Shown here in pieces: positions 11,871 to 22,454 of a stretch of 33,076 nt of DNA. The stretch's first letter is position 1. Each line of letters opens with the position of its first letter. Below the pieces are notes generated by a model, which worked only from the letters and a program-made list of their open reading frames with translations, was not told where the DNA came from and did not search any database. The DNA comes from Azolla pinnata. Lineage: Eukaryota; Streptophyta; Polypodiopsida; Salviniales; Salviniaceae. The position numbers and the translations under genes are program-made. The stretch lies in contig JBBBWG010000260.1 in assembly GCA_037176905.1 (NCBI GenBank), forward strand, positions 5,331 to 38,406, read 5' to 3'.

Positions 11871-12639
11871 TGGAATGTAGACAGATGCCCAGTTGTTAGC
11901 AGAGTCTGGAAGTTTGTGGGCCAGCTCTAGACTAAGTATCGTGTTGTATGATCGAGTCTCAGCATGGCTGCCTGAGCAAGGTACAACGCAAAACGAGAGC
12001 AATAGAAAGAGATGGATGCAAAGGGAAACAACAGCTGGTGTGTCTGCACTGCAACTGGTGTACGACAAAACCAATGAGAAGGAGAATCAATAGGGGAGAG
12101 ACTTCCTCGAGAGGTGTATAATAAATATGCCGCAGACAAAAGCGACGACTGCAGCAGGTGTTCAACATCTCTCCGTGGTATTAGTCTGTTGTGTATCTTA
12201 CTATCTCAAGCATCTCATGCTCTCTGTTGCTACTTCTGCCATCATTATTTGTCTGCACTGGAGCGTAGCAGGCCAACAGAGTGCGACTAGCTGTAGGACT
12301 GTTCCCCATTGCATCGGATTGTGTGTTACAGAACTGGTTGGCCAGAGGGCCCAGCGCGAGCTTGTGTCATGACCTTTTGGGGTCATCGATGAGATGGGAG
12401 CAGAGTGTAGAGCCTTCCCTTTGGCCCAAATGTTTCCTTTCAATGCCCAATAGGTGTGAAACCAGTCTCTGGCTCAAAAGAGTCGGTCCTTCCTCTATAG
12501 CTCAGATGAAGAGTCCAGCTAGTCAGCAGAGGTCTACAACTCAGAAGAGTCAGAGTCAGTCAGTCAGTCAGAAGAGGCCTCCAGATTAGAAGAGTCAATC
12601 GGTTCGAAGGTTTTCGGGCTTTTCGATTCTTGATGAGAT
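11871..12639. other. Unassigned intergenic sequence
   Basis: No gene is recognised. A TGTTAG string at 11894 and a tataataaata string near 12117 resemble pieces of an LTR, but no paired end, target duplication or primer site was found. The motif aggtgtgaaacca occurs near 12452 and again at 13337, so it flanks the minisatellite block on both sides. Confidence 0.4.
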
Positions 12640-12970
12640 CAGAGTGGAGCAAATCAGATCAGAGATCAGAGCAAGAGACCTTCCCGTTGGCCTTTTCCCG
12701 ATCAAAGCAGATGAGATCAGATCGGATCAGAGCAAGAGACCTTCCCTTTGGCCTTTCCCTGACCAGAGCAGATCAGAGCAAAAGCAAAGACCTTCCCGGT
12801 TGGCACTTCCCCTGATCAGAGCGGATCAGAGCAGAAAGCAAAGACCTTCCCGCTGGCCTTTTCTGCGATTCAGAGCAGCAGGAGCAAAGATCAGAAGCAG
12901 AGAGACCTTCCCCTTTGGCCTTTTCCCCCGATCGAAGCAGAGCAGAGGGCAGAACAGATCAGAGTAGCGC
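12640..12970 (+). repeat. Minisatellite, 51-61-bp unit (agaccttccc anchor)
   Basis: The anchor agaccttccc, with close variants, starts at 12676, 12737, 12788, 12842 and 12903. It is followed each time by a ttggccttttccc-type stretch and by gatcagagca-type steps. Copies vary in length and sequence. The gatcagagcag half continues as the simpler repeat immediately downstream, so the two arrays share an origin. Confidence 0.85.
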
Positions 12971-13312
12971 AGGTCGGATCAGATCAGATCATTGATGAGA
13001 TTAGAGCAGATCAGATCAATGATCAGAGCAGATTGGATCATTGACGAGATCAGAGCAGATTGGATCATTGATCAGAGCAGATTGGACCATTGATCAGAGC
13101 AGATCAGATCATTGATCAGAGCAGATTGGACCATTGATCAGAGCAGATCGGATCATTGATCAGAGCAGATCAGATCATTGATCAGAGCAGATCAGATCAT
13201 TGATCAGTTTAGAGCAGATCAGATCATTGATCAGTTTAGAGCAGATCAGATCATTGATAAGAGCACATCAGATCATTGATCAGAGCCGATCAGATAATTG
13301 ATCAGATCAGAG
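12971..13312 (+). repeat. Minisatellite, 22-bp unit rich in GATC
   Basis: About fifteen copies of a 22-base unit of the form attgatcagagcagatcaga. Variants include gattggaccatt and a 5-base insertion (tttag) that appears in two neighbouring copies near 13205-13235. Each unit carries two or three GATC sites. The array ends a few bases before the palindrome at 13319 and under 200 bases before the start codon of the secreted-protein gene. Confidence 0.92.
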
Positions 13313-13318
13313 CAACAG

Positions 13319-13340
13319 ACCTTTTGGGCGCCCAAAAGGT
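13319..13340. promoter_or_regulatory. 22-bp perfect palindrome
   Basis: The half-site accttttgggc is followed directly by its exact reverse complement, with no spacer. It lies between the minisatellite and the leader of the secreted-protein gene. It could be a dimeric protein-binding site or a by-product of repeat turnover; nothing here tells which. Confidence 0.6.
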
Positions 13341-13440
13341 GTGAAACCAAACCATGAACAGTCTCCAGCTCCACAACAAGAGTTCACTCAGAGTTCTTCC
13401 TTCTCTCTTCTTCTTCACAAGAAAACAGGGTTTTTGAAAT

Positions 13441-13497
13441 TCGCCCACCATCGCCATCGCCACCGCCATCGCCATCGCCGTCGCCATCGCCATCGAC
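13441..13497 (+). repeat. (GCCATC)n hexamer run in the leader of the secreted-protein gene
   Basis: Nine or so hexamers of gccatc type with a few substitutions (gccacc, gccgtc) run straight into the start codon at 13498. The same hexamer occurs next to a CTT run at about 22846-22868 upstream of the kinase gene. Confidence 0.85.
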
Positions 13498-15480
13498 ATG
13501 TTCCGCTCCCTGCTCCTGCTGCTGCTCCTCCTCCATCTCCTCTTCCTTCTCTATCCCGCCCCCGATTCTTCAAGCTTCGTCTCGCTTGCTCAGGTACCCA
13601 TGGCTTCTTTCCTACTTCCATAGTTCTTCTTCTTCTTGGCTTTCTTCTTCTTGGCTTTCTTCTTCTTGGCTTTCTTCTTCTTCTTCTTCTTCTTCTTTCC
13701 TCCATCTCTGTTGCTCTTTTCGCCTGCCGTGTCTTTGCTTCCACCATTGGTCGGAAGAACTTCTCCCATTTCACACCCCCCCTCAACACACGCACGCACC
13801 CACCATATACCTCGCTGAAGACAAGGTTTTCCCGCTCAGCTCTGGATTCAATCCGTGCCTAGGGCGTCGCTGTTCCACTAGCTTGTTTTCCTAGAGGTTT
13901 CCTGCAAAGCTCTGCCGAGGAAATGGATTGCATCCGCGTTTCGGGCCTCCTTTCGTTATTTGTTCATCTTGGGGATTTATTTCAGACTATCAAATTTATA
14001 TCACCGATCCATTTCTGGGCGATGCAGCCGATTTTAGGGTTTCTATAGACTATTAGTTCATCTAGCCGATTCAACTTGGCCAGTTGGTTTCCTATGTTCA
14101 CCCTCTATAATGCCATTCCCCTCATGTGCTCAGCAGATGTGGCGCGTGAATTTACATACTATAAAATGTCTGGCTGATGCAGAGTGATCGGGCAAGTTAT
14201 ATTACGCATGCCTTTGTTTTCCGGATCATGTAATGCTGTAGTTCTCCGAAAGGGAATTCCCAATGCACATGGATCTGATAGTGGTGCTTAGTTAAAAGGG
14301 GTAATGTTTCCGTAGTTTGAATAACCGGTTTAGGACAGGTTTCTGTTTCAAGTGGTAGCAAATGCGTGAATCGATATTGTCGTATGTGACAGTGTACTTT
14401 GGGATCTTTTATTTGAAAGGCAGGGTTAGACTTAGTTCAGATGATGGATGATTGATGCTACATTGTAATGCATTCCAACAGCTTAGTTTTGTTCAGGACG
14501 GACAAACGCTGTTTCAATTTCAGCGTGGGAATACCTCAGGCTCAGACCGAATAAGGTTGTAGATGTTCATGTTATTTGTCTCCAACACGATGTTTCAGAA
14601 TGTTTGAGCTTGTGGATGATGCGTTGCATCTGAAAAGTGCAAAGTTTTGTCAAAATATGAGCCTCTGGGAATATCCAAGAACGTTGGGGGTTGGAGCTGT
14701 ATTGATATGTAGATTATTGCGATATCGTGGACACGGACAACAATTGTTTAGTGGATCAAGCCACCGTGTAATTTAGATGCTCAGATTCATTATAAAGTAG
14801 ATTAAGAAAGGGTATTTATATGGATGTCATCGGTTTTTTTTTGTTTGCGCATATATGAAATATAACTTATGTATACATCCCTGTGTTGACACCAGCTGAA
14901 CGCTGTAGATCAGAACACTATCCTCTGCCCATAGAAGTTCTATATAATCACAATAGGGTTTCCTTACATGAATGGTTATAGATAGACCGTCATCTACATG
15001 CTGCACATTAATTCAGGATGCTGAACTCTCCATTTTATAAATGTTTGTGTTGTGTGATGCTGATTGAAAATCTGCAGTTTCGGACTTCGAAGATGGGTAT
15101 GGTTGGTCATATAGGGTAGAATCACACTTCAATCTAACTGTAAGATTTATTCCTTGTTGCAGCATATTCTAACCATGCCTTCCATCATGATCCAGGGTAA
15201 AGTTGTGTCTGATGGGCCTTTCCACCATGATCTTCCGAGTAACGTAACCAAGTGGGAAGTCTTCCCTGAGCTAGGTCTGGAGCAGAGGTTCTTCAACAGT
15301 AGCAGGAGGAGCTTGGGCAGTTTCCAAGTGTGTGCTCTGTGCACATGCTGCGGTGAAGGGAGACGGTTTTGCATACCGACTGCTTGCTGTTATACGATCG
15401 CTTGTGGGTCACCAGATAAGCCCTTTGGATTTTGCTCATTCCAACCCATGGCTTGTAACTGCTTCAACTGCCGTATATAA
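13498..15480 (+). CDS. Small secreted cysteine-rich protein, DUF7866-like
   Basis: Two exons, 13498-13593 and 15163-15480, joined in phase 0 across a 1,569-base GT-AG intron, encode 137 residues. Exon 1 (32 residues) is almost a pure signal peptide: MFRS, then a run of eight leucines, HLLFLL, and an Ala/Ser stretch suited to cleavage. The mature part has a basic RRSLGSFQ segment and a compact C-terminal domain with twelve cysteines, in the order CxxCxCC, C, CC, C, C, CxC, C, containing KPFGFCSFQP and ending NCFNCRI. I recall this pattern from a plant family listed as DUF7866, whose biochemical role is unknown. The protein should be exported and disulfide-bonded, with no membrane span beyond the signal. 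The start is chosen because it gives the signal peptide. An alternative start inside exon 2 (15154 region) would lose it. Confidence 0.82.
13620..13702 (+). repeat. TTC-rich microsatellite with a 15-bp unit, in intron 1
   Basis: The 15-base unit ggctttcttcttctt occurs three times in a row, flanked by plain TTC repeats. It sits just inside the donor end of the single intron of the secreted-protein gene. Open frames over it are low-complexity artefacts. Confidence 0.9.
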
Positions 15481-16009
15481 TCCGCTCGTATCTCTTTCAG
15501 TATTTCTCACCCATATATAATCAACAGTTTGTGTTTGTGATGAAGGGGAAAGACCTAAAGTCTCCACACTCATTTTCATGACGAGTGTGAGTTACAACAG
15601 CCCCTTTCAATGCATTTTCTGGATAGCCATACCTGGCACATGAGGTATGCTTTTGAATTGGATCGGGGCTGTGTAACCAACATATTGATTCTTAACAGCC
15701 TGATATTTTTCACATATCGTGAATCTCGCACATCTTACGCCTAATGCTATTTGATCCATCGGTAAGTTTTGCTCATGAAAGAAAAGCTTTGCCTTTTCTG
15801 TTAGATTTTAGAGGATCAATCGCATTCAGTGTGGGAATTCGGTTAGTTTTTTTTTCTTCTGTGGAATGCAAGCATTCTGATTTGAAGAGTTGGTTGGTGA
15901 AGCTTGTTTGTTTTCTTTTTTCTAGCGCATAATATTGTCAACCTTTTTTATCCGACAATTTTGAACTGTCAGTATGAAATATTGTCTGAGTGCTTGGTCG
16001 CCCTTCATG
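15481..16009. other. 3' flank of the secreted-protein gene
   Basis: No further coding sequence is visible. The 3' UTR is expected to extend a few hundred bases beyond 15480, but no clear poly(A) signal stands out. Confidence 0.4.
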
Positions 16010-16076
16010 AAACCCTAATTCCCTAAAACCCTAAATTTCTACCAAATAGCTAGTATAACCCTGAACCCTAAACCTC
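16010..16076 (-). repeat. Short interstitial telomere-like block
   Basis: CCCTAA-type motifs (aaaccctaat, aaaaccctaaatt, ccctgaaccctaaacc) are scattered over about 65 bases. The C-rich sequence is on the + strand, as in the larger block at 18219-19020. Confidence 0.8.
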
Positions 16077-16408
16077 AAAGGAGTATATATATTCACTATC
16101 TTCAAGCATGGATACTAACACAACAGGTATAGAAGTCTGAGCTTTTCATTATAAAAGCAGTGTGGAAGAGAGTGATGCTGGTTTGATGGTTTTGAAAAAG
16201 CTGGAAACCAGTCCTATGCTGAAAAAGAACAGGTACACACACAGTGCTTTCTGAAACTACAGTATCAAATGGCAGCATTGCATGCATTTAACATATACAA
16301 TTGCAGAAAAGTGGTTCACAGCATCAACATCAAATGCTGTGCTCATAGAAATCATCGATACGATGATAAAATGCATATTTGATAATGGGTTTAATCGAGT
16401 CCCGCCGG

Positions 16409-16729
16409 TCGATAAACACTGTCCGAGGCTATATGGGTGCAGGGAAAATCTACTTGTTTTTATGCATGGCAAAGCCATGAGCTTAAAAGAAACCATCAAG
16501 AGGCTTTTTTGACTGTGCGAAAGCATCTTCACAAAGCCTAATTAATTGTGTATTTTGACATCAAAATCGATAAACTCTGTACGAGGTTATGTGGGTGTGG
16601 GGAAAATCTTATTTGTTCTAAACCCTAAAGCCCATGAGCTTCATATATAGAAAAGAAACCATCAAGAGAAGCTTGTTTTTTACTGTGCAAAGCATCTTTA
16701 CAAAGCCTAATTACTTGTGTATCTGACAT
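16409..16729 (+). repeat. Diverged tandem duplication, about 156-bp unit
   Basis: The first copy runs from about 16409 (gtcgataaacactgtccgagg) to about 16560 (ttttgacat). The second runs from about 16565 (atcgataaactctgtacgagg) to 16729 (tctgacat). Shared blocks include gaaaccatcaagag and the aagcatctt..acaaagcctaatta part. The second copy carries an inserted telomere-like ctaaaccctaaag. An open frame of 76 codons at 16282-16512 overlaps the first copy but meets a stop early in the second. Confidence 0.85.
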
Positions 16730-18218
16730 ATGATCAAAAGCAGTTAACATAACATGGCAGCTTGCTTTTACTGTACTGAGTTTTGTGCATGGCAGCTAAT
16801 CATATGCAAATTCATCAAAGCACTGCTGTTGCAATGTCTGAATACTCTGTTTTGATTCAATTCAGATTCTCTGTTTATGTACATTGGCCGAACGGCTGTT
16901 GAAAACCATGACAAATTTGTAATGTGCTCACAACAGCAGCTGAAAAGCATGCACAGATTCTCTTAATCTTGGGGTAATCTCTTAATATCTTAATCTCTTA
17001 ATCTCTCTTTTGGTTGATTAATAATGGTAGCATCCTTAAGTGTGTAGCTTTGGGCTGCTTGTTCTGCTCTTAATCTCCCTTGGTTAATTTTAATCCTATC
17101 CTTAATCCCCCTCACTTACACTAACAATGCCTCCCATGATCCAACTAACTTCTTCTTTTGAACACTGCTTGTTAATCTCTTAATCTCTCTCTCCCAGCTT
17201 GCTAATTTTATCCCTAATTATGCAACTAACTATGCCTCCAATGCATCCAACCATTACCATCCTTAATCACTACGCTGTTGAAACATCATTAGCAACCTTT
17301 CCAGCAAGTGCATTATTTTAGTGGAGGTTTTTATTTGATTTTATACGAGTCGAGCACGTGTGCTAGATTCTGTTGCTTCTGCTTCTAGCATCGATTCTGC
17401 TAACTGCAATAGGAATCGAACCCCAATTGTTGTGGAGGTGATTCGATTGAGATGCCACGTGATTCGCACGCGAATTAAGGCGACCGAGTAGCTAAGCAGG
17501 TTCATATCTTACGGCAGAAGCGAAGAAAAGAGAAGAAATTTGCTTGCATTTCTTAATCGGTGCAATGCAAAAGTTTTCTGTGTACGGCAACAGACCGACT
17601 TATGAATCTAAAGCAGACCTCGAGAAAACCATCGCCACTAGTCTTTTGAGTCAGAAGAGTCGTGAGTCGAAGCTCGGTACAAATGGCTTAGCTTAATCAT
17701 CGTTGAATTAAATGACTGTTGGAGTAATTAAGATTGTTTTTTGCAGAGCGAGTTTAATTAAGCAATCAGTCTGATTGGGTCTCTGTTTTTTTTTTTGTTT
17801 TCATAAAAGATTCATAGTAACCAGTATTGTTAGAATACAAGAGTGTACACAGTATTAACGGGGTGCACTATACTGATCGAACCAGCACGAGCAACTACAA
17901 ATTGTTGTCTATCAATTTTGGTTTCATGCAAGATTGAATCTTTGTCGGAAAACTTGCATAATCGAAGAGCATATTGTAATATAAGCTACTACAAGAGCTA
18001 AATCCATAGCTACCCAACATTAAGACTTCTCTTACCTTAATAACAAAAAAAAAAAAACAACACCACAAACTTCTTCTTCAGTTATCATCGGAAGAGGAGT
18101 TTGATGAGATTGCTCTTTACATTACCACTCTGCAACAATACTGGATTCTCATGTGCTCCTCCAGTTTCTAGATCTTTTTCATGGCTGACAATGATCAGAA
18201 CACGCCTGCCTCTCCAGA
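16730..18218. other. Intergenic sequence, no gene seen
   Basis: The stretch 16960-17260 is rich in ttaatctctt-type pyrimidine repeats. A cgaacccc string near 17418 recalls a tRNA T-arm on the minus strand, but the stem does not pair. A run of 12 adenines lies near 18045. No open frame has family similarity that I recognise. Confidence 0.5.
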
Positions 18219-19020
18219 ATCCTAAACCCTAAACCCTAAACCCTAAATCCAAAACCCAAAACTCAAAACCCCAAACTCAAAACATTAAAACCTAAACTCA
18301 AAACCCAAAACCCAAAACCCTATGCCTTAAACCTTAAACCCAAAAACACCAAAACCCCAAACCCAAAACCTTCAACCTTAAACCCAAAACTCAAAACCCC
18401 AAATCCCAAACCTTAAACCTTAAACCCAAAAGCCCGAATAGCAAACCTTAAACCTTAAACCTTAAACCCAAAACCCAAAACCCAAAACCCCAAATCCCAA
18501 ACCTTAAACCCAATACACAAAACTCCAAATCCCAAACCCTAAACCGTAAATCTTAAACCCCAAACCCCAAATCCCAAATCCCAAACCCTTAAGCCTTGAA
18601 CCTTAAACCCTAAACCCTTAACCTTGAATCCTAAACCCTAAACCCTAAACCTTCAACCTTAAACCCTAAACCCAAAACCCAAAACCCCAAATCCCAAATC
18701 CCAAACCCTAAACCCTACACCGCAAACCCTAAACCTTCAACCTTAAACCCAAAACCTAAAACCCCAAATCCCAAACCCTAAACCTTCAACCTTAAACCCA
18801 AAACCCCAAATCCCAAACCCTAAACCCTACACCGCAAACCCTAAACCCTAAACCCGAAACCCCAAATCCCAAACCCTAAACCCTACACCGCAAACCCTAA
18901 ACCTTCAGCCTTAAACCCAAAACCCAAAACCTAAAACCCCAAATCCCAAACCCTAAACCTTCAACCTTAAACCCTAAACCCAAAACCCCAAATCCCAAAC
19001 CCTAAACCCTACACCGCAAA
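18219..19020 (-). repeat. Large interstitial telomeric array (CCCTAAA-derived)
   Basis: About 800 bases of CCCTAAA and degraded variants (cccaaaa, cccaaat, ccttaaa, cttcaac). The G-rich strand is the minus strand. A rarer variant, tacaccgcaa, marks a higher-order pattern: it starts at 18716, 18828, 18884 and 19010, so the intervals are 112, 56 and 126, all multiples of seven. Point changes have accumulated while the 7-base register is kept. It is not a chromosome end here, because unique DNA lies on both sides. Confidence 0.95.
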
Positions 19021-19993
19021 CTGGCATCCTCCTCTTCTAGTCATTTTTGTGTGCTTTGTTGTGTTTTCCGTGGCTTGATCGATCGATTTCGCCCTCTCAA
19101 GCGTCGATGCATTGCATGTATGCAGTCAGGAAAACGATCAAAAGAAGGCGATACTTGATTCTCTCCTGCTCGTCTTTCAATCCTACAGTCAAAAAACGGA
19201 CGGTCCTTGTGTGGGAGGATCAAAAGCAAAGGAAGAGTCGAGTTGTGTGGATTGCGGAGTGGAGAAAGCCCTGAAGTTCCCAAACCCCCTGCGGTCTTCT
19301 TTCCGGTAGGTGTGTTCCTTTCAAGAAGCTGTTTTCAGCAGGGTTTTGTTTTTTTGAAAGAAAAGTGTTGGAAACTTGCTGGTGATGGAGGCGTTATCTG
19401 ATCTTAAGGATCTGATACCACATGGAATCATGTGATTGATCACAACGGCCAGCAGCATGTTCTATTTGCTTGTGCATACTACCCAAGCATTTCAGGTAAT
19501 CTTCAATACTTTTTGTGCCATTTCTGAAGACTCTTGGGTCTTGGGGTTGGTTGTAATGTGTGTAAAAATTGGAAAACTCATACCACAAATCTACTGGAAA
19601 CGGAGCAACTTCAGTTCATTGAAATCAGAAGAAGGAAGTGAGTGTGGCTGAAGTGGGCTCAGCTTCACAATCCACACCCACAGTTTGAACACCGAGTCTA
19701 GAAAGCCCTTTTTTTTTGCTGAAACTAGTCTGGATTTGTTCTAAATTGTGCTTGCTAAAATCCCATCTATTCATCATGTCTGTGATAATTTCCTCGAACT
19801 ACCCGGACTAGTATAAACAATATTCCAGATGAAATCAGATTATAACATCTATTATCATGTTATCTCTGATCATTGTCATACAAACTTGAATGAGAAATTC
19901 GTTTTCTTTTCGTCTAATTGTCTTGGCATACTGAGATTTATTTCCGTTCCGTTGGATTTTTGCTTAGATTCAAGTATATTTCCGGTACTTTTG
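19021..19993. other. Unassigned sequence upstream of the cellulose synthase-like relic
   Basis: Several open frames of 60-75 codons exist (for example 19112-19309 on the + strand), but none is recognised. A tggtatcagatcc string on the minus strand near 19409-19422 resembles the initiator-Met tRNA primer site of plant Copia elements, with no LTR or gag beside it. No gene is called. Confidence 0.4.
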
Positions 19994-20697
19994 ATGAATG
20001 CACCGTTCATACTCAACGTCGATCGCGACATGCATATCGACGATCCTGACTGAGGTCCTGCAGCTCCAGACCATGTGCTTCTTCGTGGATCCGAGAGCAA
20101 ACAGCCGTCTGGGATTTAATGTGCGATTTCCACAGGCGTTCGAAAGGCATAGAGAGCAACGACAGCACTTGTTGTGACTTGCTATGAAGGTACATAACAT
20201 CATCATCATCATTGTCGTCGTCGTATTTGGATCATCATCATATATGTCGAGAGGGTTTTCTCAAGAAAGTCAGGATCGTTCTCGATCGAGGAATTCTTCT
20301 AAGAGTTTGCATCCTAGCCTAGAAAGAATTTGCAGTTTGGGGTTTGGTGCTCAAATGACATGGCAAATGTGCTAGCTGCAAACACGCTAAAATACACGAC
20401 GTGTTTTTCGGCATGTTAGGTTTATGTGTACTCTTGGAGGATCGATCTTTGTTTAAAGAAGGCCATTGATGGCACAAGTTAGGGCAAAGATCTAGAGGTT
20501 CTCCCCATCTTGCAGATCTTTATCAAACACCGATCTTATCGCATGTGCTGGATGTATTCCTTTTGTGTATGTTTACTAGGTGTTGATCGATCTACGGATT
20601 GACCACGGAGGATGTTATAACGAGCCTTTGGATCCACGGGAAGACATACAACATCGAGTACGTAACCGAGCTAATGAATTGTCGACACGGTTTCTGA
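19994..20697 (+). pseudogene. Cellulose synthase-like (GT2) pseudogene fragment
   Basis: Two conserved GT2 segments are recognisable. At 19994-20050 the frame reads MNAPFILNVDRDMHIDDPD, matching the NAPF(I)LN-DCD block that holds the DxD metal/UDP site; the DCD is DRD here. A stop at 20051-20053 follows. One base over, 20052-20174 reads on as VLQLQTMCFFVDP and RFPQAF, which is the expected continuation, so one extra base has caused a frameshift. At 20587-20694 the frame reads SIYGLTTEDVITSLWIH, the TED catalytic-base block. The QxxRW block and the membrane-spanning C-terminus are not found downstream, and nothing upstream was matched. It is therefore a truncated, frameshifted relic. The subgroup is unclear (CslB/CslH/CslG-like motifs). 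The functional parent would make a cell-wall glucan in the Golgi or plasma membrane. Confidence 0.72.
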
Positions 20698-21279
20698 TCA
20701 TGGTTGTATATATCTGTTGTAATCTTCAGCCTTAACAGGTATGTTTTATTGCTGATTCGATTAATAATACCTAACCGCTTCTCGCTAAATTCTCTTGTTC
20801 TCCGATTCATAATCTTGCGGCTGCTATATTCTAAGTTGCTTCCTACTTCCTATTGTTGTTTGCTGAATTCGATTCTCTTGTTATTGTAGTTGACTAACAA
20901 AAAGTTAGTGTAATCTCAGGATGTAATTAATATGGTGCTAACCAATTGAATCGGGCGTCGATGTTTAGCGAGAGATAAAACGAGGCGCTAAATCTGTAAT
21001 TTCTAATTTTAACAGGCATCGAAATGCAGCTGATAAATCTGGGATGCGTTTTTTGCGGTAAAATATGTTCTTTTGGATACTATGTGTGGACTTGAGTCTT
21101 TGAAAACAAAAATCTCAGCAGCTGGCTCCAGCGGTGCAATCAGAAGGTTTCTGCATTTGTTATGTTCCGTAATAATCGGGCTTTTGCAAGCCGAAGAGAC
21201 CGTATGCTAATTCTTCTTCTTCTTCTTCCTCTGGCTTATTATTATTAGCATGCGAAATCATTTGTTGTCTGCTGGTTTT
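20698..21279. other. Intergenic sequence, no gene seen
   Basis: An AT-rich stretch with no recognised coding or repeat content. No later cellulose synthase-like motif (QxxRW) could be found in any frame. Confidence 0.45.
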
Positions 21280-21700
21280 TTTTTTCTTTCTCGGAAAGAG
21301 CTGCAAAACCACTGTTAGAGATGCGGCTTGGATGGCTCCCGAGAAACTGCATTGCAACAGTCGCGGTAAACTCGCAGTAAAGGTTGGTGGTCCCCCCGAA
21401 GAAAGGGTTTGCAGAAGAGCTTGCAGAACCATCGCTACAAATGGCCTTAAAAATGGATCTTGAGAAAGGGTTTGCAGAAGAGCTTGCAGAACCATCGCTA
21501 CAAATGGCCTTAAAAATGGATCTTGAGAAGGGGTTTGCAGAACAGAACAGTTTGCAGACAGACAGACAGCAGAGCTGCAGAACCATCCAATCATCGCAAA
21601 CAGAAACAAAAAAAAAAAATGGGCCCTGGAATGGCTTTCTGAGAAGGGAGTTTTGCAGAACCATCTCGGAAGAGCTGCAAAACGATCGCTACAGGTTGGC
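21280..21700 (+). repeat. 63-bp tandem repeat in a degenerate GCAGAACCATCGC array
   Basis: Two full copies and a partial third copy of a 63-base unit start at 21405, 21468 and 21531 (anchor gggtttgcag) and are almost identical. Looser copies of the core tgcagaaccatcgctaca lie on both sides (near 21300, 21573, 21654 and 21672). Because 63 is a multiple of three, both strands keep long open frames across it (KGFAEELAEPSLQMALKM on +). The surrounding sequence gives no reason to call it coding. Confidence 0.9.
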
Positions 21701-22454
21701 GCCCGATAGATGCTCCTACGGAAAAGAGTTTACAGAAGAAGCAGGATGAGTTCCCCCCCTGTGCCAAAGGATCTGAAGCCCGATCGTGTACCGCGGTCGA
21801 TGGAGATGGGCCTAGCTGATCGATCGTGTCGAAAAATAGATCAGATTATCATAGTTGACCTTCGTCTTCTCGGAGCCATAATAGAATTCTGTCTCTGTCG
21901 ATCTGTCCGTTTATAGTCCTCGCTCCACGACCGAAGAAAAGATGAGAGATTCCGCATGATCTTTTGGTCTCAGCAAGTTGTCATTTAAGCTGGGCTTTAT
22001 TTGGATGCATCTGCTACCTACCCTCCGGACCTCGTCCAACGATCCGAAGACGAATTCGGACCATTTATACGTATGCATGCATGCAGTCAGGGAACGCATC
22101 TTGCGGTTTCTCGTCGGTCTTGGCCTCGTGTCTCGGTAGTCGCTCGCTGCTGTTAATCGAGGCCACTTACCTACACAGCAATTATTCGCATACTTAAGCA
22201 CAACTTTGTTGTTCTTCTTCTTTACAAGAGTATCCTACGAACCCGGATTCTACAGAGTGAAACCGTATACAGGCTTGCGAACTCGAACAGTCTCCTATAC
22301 AGATCGCTTTCTGGGCCACAGCTTCCACGAGCTGTTTTTCGTCGGAGAAAACAGAGCCGCAGATGCATCGGAAGCTGCAGCAGCAGCGGAAGAAGAAGAC
22401 CTGGCTATCAATATCTGCAAAGAGACCCTGATCGATGATGGTGGCATCAGCATC
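21701..22454. other. Intergenic sequence upstream of the 48-bp repeat
   Basis: No gene is recognised. The string atgcatgcagtcaggaa-type near 22074-22094 resembles one at 19105-19133. The long open frame that begins at 22206 owes its length to the repeat and the N gap beyond it. Confidence 0.4.

Noticed and set aside
11894..12350. Possible solo LTR (starts TGTTAG, contains tataataaata)
   Set aside because: No matching end and no target-site duplication could be found; such short strings are common.
12630..12967. Open frames across the GATC-rich minisatellite
   Set aside because: Two frames of the + strand are open together because of the repeat; there is no domain and no splice context.
13302..13818. 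Open frames over the GCCATC and TTC repeats
   Set aside because: Low-complexity translations in several frames on both strands; only the 32-codon signal-peptide exon is supported.
16282..16512. 76-codon open frame as a small gene
   Set aside because: It overlaps a tandem duplication whose second copy does not keep the frame, and it matches no known family.
17395..17480. tRNA-like T-arm string (ggaatcgaacccc) on the minus strand
   Set aside because: The T-stem does not pair, and no matching D-arm, anticodon arm or acceptor stem could be laid out.
19394..19650. LTR retrotransposon primer site (tggtatcagatcc on the minus strand)
   Set aside because: The match to the initiator-Met tRNA end is partial, and no LTR pair, gag or pol sequence is adjacent.
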